Source of the DNA: an uncultured Clostridia bacterium | Lineage (GTDB): Bacteria; Bacillota; Clostridia; Christensenellales; Pumilibacteraceae | Direction of reading: 5' to 3' | Length of the DNA: 64,000 bases | Assembly: GCA_947066105.1 (NCBI GenBank) | Contig: CAMSYM010000010.1 | Location: 1 to 64,000, forward strand | In this document: positions 8,261 through 17,308 of the stretch, piece after piece | How the letters are laid out: every line of letters begins with the position of its first letter | Numbering within the stretch: position 1 is the first letter of the stretch | Notes under the pieces: generated by a model | The model's input: only the letters and a program-made list of their open reading frames with translations | Database searches by the model: none | Told to the model about the DNA's origin: nothing | Position numbers and translations under genes: made by a program

Positions 8261-9228
8261 TACAACGCTCCGAGCTTGGGAATGAATTTTTCCACTTCGT
8301 CCGCACCGAGCGTAAACGTGTCGCCCTTGACCGAGTGTTTAAGTACGAACGCCGCAAGCGCGAACTCGACCGCGCTCTTTACGTCCGCGCCGTCGAGCAG
8401 TTTATGCAACAACGCGCCGTCGAACGCGTCGCCGCCGCCCACGCGCTCGACGACGTTGAACTTTATTTCGGGCGACGCATGCTTTTTTACGAAGCCGCCG
8501 TCGTTTTCGTACAAAGTAACGTTTACCGAATGCGCGACGTCGTCTATCGGCTTGCGGTTACGCACAGCCAAATACCGCGCGGGATATTTTTTCAAAAAGC
8601 CGATCGCGTCGGTACGGAGAAAAATCGCAAGATCGATTTCGCTCGCAAGCACTATATCCGCATATTCGACCGCCTTTAAAAACTGCTCGCGCGCAGCGTC
8701 GACGCTCCACAGCTTGGCGCGGTAATTAAAGTCGAAGCTTATCTTTACGCCGCGCGCTCTCGCCGCATCGAGCAAAGCGAACGCGAGCCTGCGACTGCTT
8801 TCCGACAGTGCGAACGATATGCCGCTTATATGAAAGAGCGTCGCGCCGTCGAACGCCTTGTCAAGATCGAACGAGCGCTCGTCGAGCTTGGCAAACTCCG
8901 AACCCTTGCGGTAATAAACGACGTTCGCGCCGCGACTGCCGTTTCCGCTCTCGGTAAAATACAAGCCGAGCGTATCGCCGTTGACTACAACGTTGCCCGT
9001 GCCTACGCCGAACGAATGCAAATGGTCGAGCGTCGCGCGCCCCAAACCGTTGTCGGGCAGCGCGGTCAAATACTCCGTACGTCGACCGAACCGCGAAAGA
9101 CACGCCAGCACGTTGGCTTCCGTGCCGCCGTAGCACGCGTCGAACGACGTACTGCTCTCTATCGCGCCGCTCGGCGACGACAGCCGCATCATGATCTCGC
9201 CGTAAGCGACGATCTTTTTATCATTCAT
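8260..9228 (-). CDS. PfkB-family sugar kinase, 2-keto-3-deoxygluconate kinase-like
   Basis: 322 aa. Ribokinase fold: N-terminal YGEIMMRLSSP, GGTEANVL near residue 33, and the catalytic GGGDAFDGALL with the Asp base near residue 270. The start and GGTEAN context are typical of KdgK, which phosphorylates KDG for aldolase cleavage. AAAGGAG lies before the ATG at 9228; a longer frame to 9333 lies inside the upstream gene. It overlaps that gene by ATGA and the dehydrogenase by TAATG. No aldolase gene is nearby, so the exact substrate is open. Confidence 0.85.
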   Translation of the reverse strand: MNDKKIVAYGEIMMRLSSPSGAIESSTSFDACYGGTEANVLACLSRFGRRTEYLTALPDNGLGRATLDHLHSFGVGTGNVVVNGDTLGLYFTESGNGSRGANVVYYRKGSEFAKLDERSFDLDKAFDGATLFHISGISFALSESSRRLAFALLDAARARGVKISFDFNYRAKLWSVDAAREQFLKAVEYADIVLASEIDLAIFLRTDAIGFLKKYPARYLAVRNRKPIDDVAHSVNVTLYENDGGFVKKHASPEIKFNVVERVGGGDAFDGALLHKLLDGADVKSAVEFALAAFVLKHSVKGDTFTLGADEVEKFIPKLGAL

Positions 9229-10853
9229 GCCTTCTCCTTTTGCCGCGCCGCCGTAAGCTCCGCCTGTTCGCGCGCAATGCGCACCGAGCAAGCGTCCGAA
9301 AAGAACAAACACGCGAGCAGCGCTTCGCCGCATTCGCGCTTGAAACTCTTGTCGAACGCGCGGCGCATCCTGTATCCGCGTCCGTCCGCGCGTTGCTTGC
9401 GTTTGCTTACCCGCGGATAATAGCGCCGCTTAACGCGCACTATTTTTCGCGCCTTTACCTTTAACGCGTAATCGTAATCTATTTTTATGTCCGAATGATG
9501 GATAAGATAATAATCGCTGCCCAATTTGTCCGCCGTCACTTTCGGCAACGCGTCGTCGATAGGATCGTCGTTTTTATCTTTTTCATTTGCCTTTGCTTTT
9601 TGCTTGGCGGCGTACGGCAACTCGCTCGCACGCTTGGCTTTGTCCTGCAAATATTGCGCAAGCTCGTCCCGCGTCTTATCGACAAGCACGTAAAAATACA
9701 TATTCGGCTTACCGCCCTCCAAAAGATCGCGCGCGATACCCATAAAATTGCTCGACATGTCGAACTTGTGAATATCGTTCTCGGTCAAACCGAAATTGTC
9801 TTTTACGGTGCGCAGAACGATCTTTTTAAATACCGCGTTCGCCGTTTCGGGCGTACCGTCGAATATTTCGCCGTCGGCAAGACCCGTATCGTTTCGCTTC
9901 ATGGCGAGCGAGATCGGTTGAGCGAATTTGTTTTTCCATATCGCCTTTTTATATCCGCGTTTTTCCAAGAGCAAATATCCGTCGCGCGTTATTATAAGCC
10001 CGTTTATGCCTATCTGATTGCCAAGCTCGGACTTTTTCAGCGGCGTGACGCGCTTGTCCGATTCAAACACGTCGCGCACCGATATAAGACCGTCGGGACG
10101 GTAGTCCATGCAACGGTTGGTCATAAGCATATCGAAATATTTGGTGCGCTCGGTCTTTAACACGAGCGTGTCGCCGTTATATTCGAAGTCTTTGAGCCGT
10201 ATGGTAACGGAGTTGGAAATCTTGGACGTTTTATGCGCTTCCATCAATTTAAGCATATTCTCTTTTACGAACGACGGAAGCTTGAAGTCATCGTCGGTAT
10301 CGGCGAATACCACTTGCGTTTTGCCGCTTATATTGGCGTAAACGCACACGCTCGGCAAATACAGCCTGCCGTTGTCTTTGTACTCGGATATATCTTTTTC
10401 CCGCGCGGCGTATGCATCCGAATATTTATCCGTTTCGGTATTGTCCGCCCGTTTGCGTTTATCGGGCACGCGCGTCAAATACATGGTTTTGCCGCGCTTG
10501 TCGCAAAAATTCTCGGACGGCGCTTTGTCGTAAACGTGCGGGTCGTCCGATCTATGCTTGTCGTATTTGCATACTATCTTATGGTGGTCGTCCTCTATCT
10601 TCATTGATTCTTCGAGCGCGCGCTTTACCCTGAACGACGCGTCGACCAAGATCAACGACAGCATAGCCGCCAAAAGCACCGACACAGTGTCGGGACTGGT
10701 GATTATATCTATCACTTTTTCAAATACCGAATCGGACGACGGTTTAAACACTCCGCCTATCGCGAATACCGCGATCACGCATAAGAGTATAAAAATGAGC
10801 CGCACCCAAAAATTCCCCGCGGCGCGTCTTATGAATTTGGTAAACTTTTTCAT
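9225..10853 (-). CDS. membrane protein with Nudix-like domain
   Basis: 542 aa. Two hydrophobic segments at the N terminus (~15-33 and ~53-70) are followed by a long charged soluble part. A segment starting IGINGLIITRDGYLLLEKRG resembles the first strands of a Nudix domain, but no canonical GX5EX7REUXEEXGU box is visible. The C-terminal ~70 residues are rich in Arg/Lys. GGGGGAG precedes the ATG at 10853, which overlaps the stop of a 27-codon leader (ATGA). It heads the kinase/dehydrogenase operon. Function unknown. Confidence 0.65.
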   Translation of the reverse strand: MKKFTKFIRRAAGNFWVRLIFILLCVIAVFAIGGVFKPSSDSVFEKVIDIITSPDTVSVLLAAMLSLILVDASFRVKRALEESMKIEDDHHKIVCKYDKHRSDDPHVYDKAPSENFCDKRGKTMYLTRVPDKRKRADNTETDKYSDAYAAREKDISEYKDNGRLYLPSVCVYANISGKTQVVFADTDDDFKLPSFVKENMLKLMEAHKTSKISNSVTIRLKDFEYNGDTLVLKTERTKYFDMLMTNRCMDYRPDGLISVRDVFESDKRVTPLKKSELGNQIGINGLIITRDGYLLLEKRGYKKAIWKNKFAQPISLAMKRNDTGLADGEIFDGTPETANAVFKKIVLRTVKDNFGLTENDIHKFDMSSNFMGIARDLLEGGKPNMYFYVLVDKTRDELAQYLQDKAKRASELPYAAKQKAKANEKDKNDDPIDDALPKVTADKLGSDYYLIHHSDIKIDYDYALKVKARKIVRVKRRYYPRVSKRKQRADGRGYRMRRAFDKSFKRECGEALLACLFFSDACSVRIAREQAELTAARQKEKA

Positions 10854-10933
10854 ACCGCGACTTCTCCCCCGCACGACCGAGCGGATAACGTCGAGCAAGC
10901 ATCGCGTCCGCACCGCGCCCGTTTATTATACAC
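10850..10933 (-). CDS. 27-aa leader peptide (GTG start)
   Basis: A GTG codon at 10933 sits eight bases after AAAGGAGG, the best ribosome site in this operon. The frame runs 27 codons, rich in Arg and Cys, and its stop overlaps the next ATG by four bases. Position right after the promoter suggests a leader peptide coupling translation of the membrane protein. No terminator/antiterminator pair is evident. Confidence 0.55.
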   Translation of the reverse strand: MYNKRARCGRDACSTLSARSCGGEVAV

Positions 10934-10964
10934 TGCAAATTCCTCCTTTGTGCCGAGTACTTTC

Positions 10965-10993
10965 ATTATATCAACAACCGCGCAAAAAATCAA
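10965..10993 (-). promoter_or_regulatory. promoter of leader/membrane protein/kinase operon
   Basis: Minus strand TTGATT (10988-10993), 17-bp spacer, TATAAT (10965-10970). Confidence 0.8.
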
Positions 10994-11052
10994 TGGTTTT
11001 TCATATTTATCGCCGCACCGATTTCGACCGTCTCCGCATGCTCTCCGTTCAC

Positions 11053-11081
11053 TTGCTTTTTTCAAACGAAACTGCTAAAAT
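11053..11081 (+). promoter_or_regulatory. promoter of M18 aminopeptidase
   Basis: TTGCTT (11053-11058), 17-bp spacer, TAAAAT (11076-11081); AAAGGAG follows before the ATG. Confidence 0.7.
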
Positions 11082-11101
11082 ATATAAAAGGAGCTTTTAT
11101 T

Positions 11102-12463
11102 ATGGATATCATGTACAAAAAGAAAAACGCATACGAAGTCGCCGACGACGCCGAGCTTGCGCGCATCACCGAGTATTGCGAAGGCTACAAAAAGTTTCTC
11201 GACAACGGCAAGACCGAACGCGAGACCGTTGCCGAAACGATCGAGCTTGTGGAAGCCGCAGGCTATAAACCGTACGCTTTGGGCGACAAGATCGTCAAAG
11301 GCGCAAAGCTATACTATAACAACCGCGGCAAAAGTCTGTTCGTACTGCGCGCGGGCAAAGCGAATATAGCGGAAAACGGCGTTCGCATTCTCGTCGCGCA
11401 CGTCGACAGTCCGCGACTCGACCTTAAACAGATCCCTCTGTTTGAAAAATCGAATATCGCCTATCTCAAAACACACTATTACGGCGGCATCAAAAAATAT
11501 CATTGGCTGACTATCCCGCTCGCATTGCACGGCGTGGTCGCGCTCAAAAACGGCAAAACGATAAACGTCGCGATCGGCGAAAACGATGCCGACCCCGTGT
11601 TTTACATAACCGATCTTCTGCCCCATCTTTCGCAGGAGATAAACGGAAAAACGGTCGCCGAAGGCTTTCAAGCGGAAAACCTTAATCTCGTTATAGGCGG
11701 GATACCCGCGCGCGGCGAGGACAAGGACGCCGTCAAAAAGGGCGTGATGACATTGCTCAACAAAGCATACGGCATTACCGAGGAAGACTTTTTGTCCGCC
11801 GAGCTGGAAGCCGTTCCCGCCGCCAAGGCGCGCGACGTAGGCATCGACCGCGCGTTCATATCGAGCTACGGTCACGACGACCGCGTTTGCGCTTATCCCG
11901 AAATAACCGCCACCTTGCAGACCGAGACCGACCAAACTGTTCTCACCGTGCTCGCCGATAAGGAAGAGATAGGCTCGGAAGGCAATACGGGCATGCAGTG
12001 CGTTCTCATATCCGATATACTCGACGCCATAGCGCAAAGCTACGGCGTAAATCCCGCCGCGCTCCGCGCCAAATCGCAGTGCATATCCGCGGACGTTACG
12101 GCGGCATACGATCCCGCCTTCGCATCGGCGTTCGACGAAAACAACGTCGGCAAAGTCAATTGCGGCGTTGCCATGAACAAATATACGGGCGCGCGCGGAA
12201 AATCCGGCTCCAACGACGCGTCTGCGGAATACATAGCGCGCTTGCGCGCCGCGTTCGAAAAAGACGGCGTTATTTGGCAGACCGGCGAGCTGGGCAGAGT
12301 CGATCTCGGCGGCGGCGGCACTGTTGCGAAATTCATAGCCAAAATGAATATCGACACCGTGGATATGGGCGTACCCGTGCTTTCCATGCACGCGCCGTGC
12401 GAGCTTGTTTCCAAAGCGGACGTATATCAGGCGCATAAAGCTTTTTCGGCGTTTATCAAATAA
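11102..12463 (+). CDS. M18-family zinc aminopeptidase
   Basis: 453 aa, matching the aspartyl-aminopeptidase family in length. Metal and catalytic motifs are in order: AHVDSPR near 100, GHDDR near 258, DKEEIGSEG near 285, and MHAPCE near 430. It is cytosolic, forms large tetrahedral oligomers in homologues, and removes acidic or neutral N-terminal residues. AAAGGAG lies before ATG 11102; a second ATG four codons on is less well placed. It is monocistronic, ending at the terminator near 12529. Confidence 0.93.
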   Translation: MDIMYKKKNAYEVADDAELARITEYCEGYKKFLDNGKTERETVAETIELVEAAGYKPYALGDKIVKGAKLYYNNRGKSLFVLRAGKANIAENGVRILVAHVDSPRLDLKQIPLFEKSNIAYLKTHYYGGIKKYHWLTIPLALHGVVALKNGKTINVAIGENDADPVFYITDLLPHLSQEINGKTVAEGFQAENLNLVIGGIPARGEDKDAVKKGVMTLLNKAYGITEEDFLSAELEAVPAAKARDVGIDRAFISSYGHDDRVCAYPEITATLQTETDQTVLTVLADKEEIGSEGNTGMQCVLISDILDAIAQSYGVNPAALRAKSQCISADVTAAYDPAFASAFDENNVGKVNCGVAMNKYTGARGKSGSNDASAEYIARLRAAFEKDGVIWQTGELGRVDLGGGGTVAKFIAKMNIDTVDMGVPVLSMHAPCELVSKADVYQAHKAFSAFIK

Positions 12464-12528
12464 ATTTATAGATACTCCGATAGACGCATTTTTGCGGAGT
12501 TATTCGTCACGTAACCACAAAACGACAG

Positions 12529-12549
12529 CCCCGATGATATCGGGGTTTT
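12529..12549 (+). terminator. terminator after M18 aminopeptidase
   Basis: CCCCGAT-gat-ATCGGGG stem followed by TTTTGTTTT. Confidence 0.85.
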
Positions 12550-12583
12550 GTTTTGACGTATGTGACAAGCTTTATCATAATAA

Positions 12584-12612
12584 TTGACAAAACGTACACC
12601 GTGTGGTAAAAT
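12584..12612 (+). promoter_or_regulatory. promoter of hybrid histidine kinase
   Basis: TTGACA (12584-12589), 17-bp spacer, TAAAAT (12607-12612). An ATG lies only six bases after the -10 box, so transcription would start at or next to it. Confidence 0.85.
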
Positions 12613-12639
12613 TACGCTATGACAACAAGGGAATATCGA

Positions 12640-14832
12640 ATGAGCGAGCAGACCAAACACAACATCATAGAATACGTCATCAATTTGTTGAGCGCATCGG
12701 GCGGACAATCGGCTTTAAGCAAAGCCGAAACCGCCGCGTGTTTGGAAACCGCTTACGAGATACAAAACTTTTTAAACGAGATACCGGGCGGATTTTTGAT
12801 ATACTACGCCGACGGCGACGAAGAAATACTGTACGCGAACGCCGCGCTGTTACGCATTTTCGGTTGCGAAACTTTGCGCGAATTCAAGGAATACACCAAC
12901 AATTCGTTCAAAGGACTGGTCCACCCCGACGACGTCGATCAAGTGGAAGCGAGTATTAAAGAACAGATATTCGACAGTCAGTTCGATCTCGACTATGTGG
13001 AATACCGCATAATCCGCAAAGACGGCGCGGTACGTTGGATCGAGGATTACGGTCACTATATCAAAAACAGCGGTCTGGGCAATATTTTTTACGTGTTCAT
13101 AACGGACGTGACCGACAAGAAGCAACGCGAACTGTCCGAAAAAGCGGAGCTTATACGGCAAAACGCCGAAAGCGAGCAAAAAATAAAAACGCTCGTCGAG
13201 GAATACGACCGCGAACGCCAGTTGATAAACCGCGAACACTTGCGCCGACTGGAAGTCATCGAAGGGCTGAGCGTCAATTACGATACCATTCTTTACGTCG
13301 ATCTCGATGCGGACACCGTATTGCCGTACAGGCAAGGCAATCGCGTTTACCGTCAATTCAACGGCGAATTCCGCGCGCGCAAGTTCGATTGGTACATCGC
13401 CGATTACGTGGAAAACATCGTCTGTCCCGACGACCGCGAACGCATTCTCGGCATTTTACAGCCCGACTACATGCGCAAAAAACTGTCCGAAATAAAAACG
13501 TATTATGCCAATTACCGCGGCGGCGTGAACGGCGAAACTCAATATTTGCAGATACGCATGGTGAACGTCGGATCGAGCGAACGCGTTTCGCAAGTAGTAA
13601 TAGGCTACCGCAACGTCGACGAGGAAGTGCGGCACGAAATGCAACAGCTTCAAGCGCTCGAAAACGCTTTGCGCACCGCCAAACAGGCGGACGTTGCGAA
13701 AAACACTTTTCTGTCCAACATGTCGCACGATCTGCGCACCCCGCTCAACGCCATATTCGGCTATACTGCGCTCGCCAAATCGCATGCGGACGACGGCAAA
13801 GCCGTCGTCGCCTATCTTGACAAGATCGACGTCGCAGGCAAACAGATACTCGAACTTATCAACAAGGTTTTGGAGCTTTCGTACATCGAAGCCAACGAGC
13901 TTAAAGTCAACGAAAGCGATTGCGACGTTTACGATATAGCCGAAGAGATACGCGATTTCACGCTCGAACGCGCGGCGCGCAAAAACATTTCCTGCGCGTT
14001 GCATTGCGACAACATCTCGCACCGCAACGTTTACGCCGACGCGAGCAAGCTCGAACAGGCGCTCCAATACATTGCCGGAAACGCCGTCAAATACACCGAT
14101 AACGGCGGCAAGGTGGACATCGCCGTGACCGAAACGGGTCACGCCGGCGAATTCGCGACCTTTCGATTTACCGTCGCCGACACGGGCATCGGCATGGAAA
14201 AGCGCGAACTCAAACATATATTCTCCCCTTTCGCGCGCTTGCAGGACACTACGTCGAGCGGCGTGTACGGAACAGATCTCGGCTTGACGATAGCCAAAAA
14301 CATAATCGAAATGATGGGCGGCACGATCGACGTACAAAGCGAACTCGGCAAGGGCAGTACTTTCACTGTGACGGTGCGCCTGCGCGTTCAAAGCGCGCCG
14401 CCGCGCGCCGCCAAGTACAACGCAAACAACGCGCTCGACGCCGTCAACGACAAAAAAATACTCGTAGTCGAAGATAACGAGATCAATCTCGAAATAATAA
14501 CCGAAATACTCGAAGGACTGGGCATAGCCGTCGATACCGCCGTCAACGGCAAGCTCGCCGTAGACAAGATAAAAGCGTCGTCGCCGGACGATTACGCGCT
14601 CGTGCTTATGGATATACAAATGCCCGTCATGGACGGCAGACAGGCGACGGAAGAGATACGCAAGCTCGACGACCGCAGGCTCGCGGACATACCCATCGTC
14701 GCGCTGTCCGCAAATGCGTTCGAAAGCGACAAACGCTTGTCTATGGAAGCCGGAATGGACGCGCATCTTACGAAACCGCTCGACGTCCAATTGTTATTGC
14801 AAACCTTCGCGGACATACTCAACGAACGATAA
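12640..14832 (+). CDS. PAS-domain hybrid sensor histidine kinase
   Basis: 730 aa. PAS/PAC region ~40-165 (FLIYYADGDEEILYANAA, then RIIRKDGAVRWIEDYG), coiled coil ~170-220, a second sensor-like region to ~345, then HisKA with phospho-acceptor in NMSHDLRTPLNAI near residue 370. The ATPase domain has N box GNAVKYT, DTGIGM and an altered lid GTDLGL. A C-terminal receiver carries LMDIQMPVMDG with the acceptor Asp. No membrane segment: a cytosolic sensor. No output domain or separate regulator is adjacent. Start 12640 has AAGGGA upstream; an in-frame ATG at 12619 would give a leaderless mRNA. Confidence 0.88.
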   Translation: MSEQTKHNIIEYVINLLSASGGQSALSKAETAACLETAYEIQNFLNEIPGGFLIYYADGDEEILYANAALLRIFGCETLREFKEYTNNSFKGLVHPDDVDQVEASIKEQIFDSQFDLDYVEYRIIRKDGAVRWIEDYGHYIKNSGLGNIFYVFITDVTDKKQRELSEKAELIRQNAESEQKIKTLVEEYDRERQLINREHLRRLEVIEGLSVNYDTILYVDLDADTVLPYRQGNRVYRQFNGEFRARKFDWYIADYVENIVCPDDRERILGILQPDYMRKKLSEIKTYYANYRGGVNGETQYLQIRMVNVGSSERVSQVVIGYRNVDEEVRHEMQQLQALENALRTAKQADVAKNTFLSNMSHDLRTPLNAIFGYTALAKSHADDGKAVVAYLDKIDVAGKQILELINKVLELSYIEANELKVNESDCDVYDIAEEIRDFTLERAARKNISCALHCDNISHRNVYADASKLEQALQYIAGNAVKYTDNGGKVDIAVTETGHAGEFATFRFTVADTGIGMEKRELKHIFSPFARLQDTTSSGVYGTDLGLTIAKNIIEMMGGTIDVQSELGKGSTFTVTVRLRVQSAPPRAAKYNANNALDAVNDKKILVVEDNEINLEIITEILEGLGIAVDTAVNGKLAVDKIKASSPDDYALVLMDIQMPVMDGRQATEEIRKLDDRRLADIPIVALSANAFESDKRLSMEAGMDAHLTKPLDVQLLLQTFADILNER

Positions 14833-14838
14833 AGCTTT

Positions 14839-14864
14839 AAACCGCTCGCATGACGGGCGGTTTT
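14839..14864. terminator. terminator between convergent genes
   Basis: AAACCGC (14839-14845) pairs with GCGGTTT (14857-14863), followed by TTTTAT. It separates the kinase from the ABC-F gene. Confidence 0.8.
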
Positions 14865-14891
14865 ATATTGCCGCAACATTCCGATCAAAGC

Positions 14892-16373
14892 CTAACGCAT
14901 TTCCACGATCCGCGTAGCCACCGCGTCGCGGAAAGCTTTGTCGTGTTCGACGAAAAGCATTGTCGGCGCAAATTCGAGCAAAAGCTCTTCCAACTGCATG
15001 CGAGAGTAAATGTCCACGTAATTGAGCGGTTCGTCCCATACGTACAAATGCGCTTTTTCGCACAGGCTCGCGGCGTGCGCGACCTTCTTTTTGCGCCCTT
15101 GCGAAAAAGTTGAAATATCCCCGTCGAAATCTTCCCTGCGGAAATCGAGCTTGCGCAACACCGTTTTGAACAAGCTCTCGTCTATCCCGCGGATCTTTGC
15201 GTACGCGGAAAGCCCGCCGCGCATGCCCGACGTCGATTGCGGCACGTACGACACGATAAGCCCCGACGCGAGCTTGACAGCGCCGTCAAAGCTTAGGCTT
15301 TCGCCCGCTACGAGCTTTAAAACACTGCTTTTTCCGCAACCGTTGCCGCCGTGCAGAGCGACGCGCTCGCCGCGAAAAAGCTCCAACTCGGATATCCAGC
15401 ACGCAGGCACGCCGTCGTAAAATATCCTTACGTCCGACATAGCGACCAACCGCTCGGCGCGGCAGTCGAGCGGACGGAGTTTCAGCTTGGCTGTTTTTTC
15501 GACGTTGCGCAACAGTTCGGACTTTTGTTCGATCGCTTTCGAGCGACGGTCGCCGACGGTTTTGGCGCGCTTCATCAATTTAGCCGCCTTGTGTCCGACG
15601 TAGCCCTTGTCCTGTTTAAGCCCCGAACTCGCTTTGCCGTACTTGGAGCTTTCCGTTTTATCCGCCCACTCGGCGGTGCGTTTTTCCGCTTCGGCAAGCC
15701 GAGCGATATCCTTTTTCAGCCGTTCGTTTTGCGCCGTTTCGTATGCGACGCGCCGCTCGTAATTTGTTTGCCACGACGAAAAATCGCCGCTCCGCACTTC
15801 TATTTCGGTCTTGCCTATCGACACTATATGATCTACGCACAGATCCAAAAACGCTCTGTCGTGCGATACCAAAATAAATCCGCTTTTGCGTTGTAAATAC
15901 CGCGCCACGCTTTCTCGCCCGACCGCGTCCAAATGATCGGTCGGCTCGTCGATAAGCAGAAATCCGTCGTCGCGCGCGAACAATCCCGCCAACAAAACCT
16001 TTGTACGTTCGCCGCCAGACAGCGAGCGAAACGGCATATACAATATCCCGTCGTCGACGTTCAACAACGACAGCTCGCGCGCTATCGCCCACTCGGCGGC
16101 GTCCGGACACGCATCAGACAATATCTCGCCCGCGATCATACCGTCGTCTTTTACGTCAAACGGGAAATACGTGAAGCCGACGCTTGACGTTATCTTGCCG
16201 CGATATTCGTATTCGCCCGCCAAAAGCTTCAACAGCGTCGTCTTGCCCCTGCCGTTGCGACCGATAAGCCCCGTGCGCCAATCGGTGTCTATCGTAAAAC
16301 TCACGTCGTCGAAAACCGTTTCGCTCCCGCCGTCGTAAGAAAAAGTCAATCCCTTAATATCTATCAATGACAT
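14892..16373 (-). CDS. ABC-F ribosomal protection ATPase, Lsa/Vga type
   Basis: 493 aa with two ABC domains and no membrane segment. Walker A GRNGRGKT (38-45) follows the stretch IDTDWRTGLI, characteristic of Lsa-type ARE proteins; signature LSGGER near 120; linker ~210-300 is basic. The second domain has GGNGCGKS and an altered signature FSQGRKKK. Such proteins bind the ribosomal E site and dislodge lincosamides, streptogramin A or pleuromutilins. AAAGGAG precedes ATG 16373. The 287-nt leader contains a short peptide gene and an intrinsic terminator, matching antibiotic-inducible regulation. A housekeeping ABC-F role remains possible. Confidence 0.88.
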   Translation of the reverse strand: MSLIDIKGLTFSYDGGSETVFDDVSFTIDTDWRTGLIGRNGRGKTTLLKLLAGEYEYRGKITSSVGFTYFPFDVKDDGMIAGEILSDACPDAAEWAIARELSLLNVDDGILYMPFRSLSGGERTKVLLAGLFARDDGFLLIDEPTDHLDAVGRESVARYLQRKSGFILVSHDRAFLDLCVDHIVSIGKTEIEVRSGDFSSWQTNYERRVAYETAQNERLKKDIARLAEAEKRTAEWADKTESSKYGKASSGLKQDKGYVGHKAAKLMKRAKTVGDRRSKAIEQKSELLRNVEKTAKLKLRPLDCRAERLVAMSDVRIFYDGVPACWISELELFRGERVALHGGNGCGKSSVLKLVAGESLSFDGAVKLASGLIVSYVPQSTSGMRGGLSAYAKIRGIDESLFKTVLRKLDFRREDFDGDISTFSQGRKKKVAHAASLCEKAHLYVWDEPLNYVDIYSRMQLEELLLEFAPTMLFVEHDKAFRDAVATRIVEMR

Positions 16374-16501
16374 ATTTCGCTCCTTTGCCCGCCGAAGTTT
16401 TTCGCCGAGCCGTCCGCGCGACGGCATGCCACACCACCGCGCATATCGACAATGCGCGATATTCGGTCGACCGTCCGTTGCCACCGCCTACAATGCAAAG
16501 C

Positions 16502-16541
16502 AAATAAAAACGAGCGGTGAGAAAATAAACTCACAGCTCGT
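16502..16541 (-). terminator. attenuator terminator upstream of ABC-F gene
   Basis: On the minus strand ACGAGC-t-GTGAG pairs with CTCAC-c-GCTCGT around an 8-nt loop, followed by TTTTTATTT. It ends transcription about 120 nt into the leader unless disrupted. Confidence 0.8.
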
Positions 16542-16569
16542 AAAAAGCCTAACGGTATTATCCACACTT

Positions 16570-16627
16570 GCTTGCAAAGCGCGGGCATGCGGTCGTCCGC
16601 AGTCGCGCGATATTCTTATTTGCAAGC
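16570..16627 (-). promoter_or_regulatory. leader-peptide-coupled hairpin
   Basis: GCTTGCAAA at the end of the leader peptide gene (plus 16619-16627) pairs perfectly with TTTGCAAGC (16570-16578). A ribosome stalled on the last leader codons would mask the first arm. This is the expected 1:2 stem of a translational attenuation switch. Confidence 0.65.
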
Positions 16628-16639
16628 GATCATTCTCAT
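16616..16639 (-). CDS. 7-aa leader peptide MRMIACK of ABC-F gene
   Basis: ATG at 16639 with GGAAGGTG five bases upstream, seven codons, then TAA. It lies ~20 nt after the predicted transcript start. Short stalling peptides are known before many ARE ABC-F and erm genes. Its Ala-Cys-Lys codons lie in the first arm of the leader hairpin. Confidence 0.65.
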   Translation of the reverse strand: MRMIACK

Positions 16640-16666
16640 TTCGCACCTTCCGTGATCTATGTAAAA

Positions 16667-16695
16667 ATTATATCACACCCGTTCGCGGTTTGCAA
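16667..16695 (-). promoter_or_regulatory. promoter of ABC-F leader
   Basis: Minus strand TTGCAA (16690-16695), 17-bp spacer, TATAAT (16667-16672). Confidence 0.85.
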
Positions 16696-16700
16696 GCGTT

Positions 16701-17213
16701 TTACGGACGCTCGCCGAAAATATCAAAGTAAATTTCACGTGCCGTCGCTATAACCTCGTTCTCGAAAATCACGACGTAAATTTCGATATCGGCGTTTTCG
16801 TACTCTTTGAGCGACGACAGAGCAACGCGTATCGCCTGCTCCTTCGGGTAGCCGTAAACGCCCGACGATATCAAAGGGAACGCTATGCTTTTCAGCCCGC
16901 GATCGAGCGCGAGCGTGACCGACTTTTTGTAACAGCTTTCGAGCGCGAGCCGCTCGCCGTTCCCGCCGCCGCGCCAAATCGGTCCTACCGTATGAATGAC
17001 GTTCTTTGCGGGCAGATCGTAGCCTTGGGTCATCTTTGCGTCGCCGCACTCGCAACCGCCGAGCGTTCGGCACTCCGCCAAAAGCTTGGGACCCGCCGCA
17101 CGGTGTATCGCGCCGTCCACACCGCCGCCGCCCAAAAGCGTGCAATTGGCGGCGTTAACTATCGCATCGACGGCGACGCGCGTTATGTCGCCGCAAATAA
17201 GCTTGGGTCTCAT
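16701..17213 (-). CDS. macrodomain O-acetyl-ADP-ribose deacetylase-like protein
   Basis: 170 aa single macrodomain of MacroD/YmdB type. [26 protein letters not shown] near 15-40 holds the ADP-ribose-binding Asn and Gly-rich loop; ISSGVYGYP near 114 is the second phosphate loop. It hydrolyses O-acetyl-ADP-ribose or removes ADP-ribose from acidic residues. GGGAG precedes the ATG. A Sir2 gene is in the window but 41 kb away, so no operonic link. It lies just upstream of the ABC-F promoter and has no recognised partner. Confidence 0.92.
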   Translation of the reverse strand: MRPKLICGDITRVAVDAIVNAANCTLLGGGGVDGAIHRAAGPKLLAECRTLGGCECGDAKMTQGYDLPAKNVIHTVGPIWRGGGNGERLALESCYKKSVTLALDRGLKSIAFPLISSGVYGYPKEQAIRVALSSLKEYENADIEIYVVIFENEVIATAREIYFDIFGERP

Positions 17214-17308
17214 ATTATTTTGCTCCCGACCTTTCTCTCGTATCGCGATAGGAAACTAGAACGCAACGACTGAAAACCGCGCAAATCGCGCGACAATATG
17301 TTTAACGA

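Noticed and set aside
13456..14790. 444-aa open frame antisense to the histidine kinase
   Set aside because: Shadow frame; the sense strand carries complete kinase and receiver motifs.
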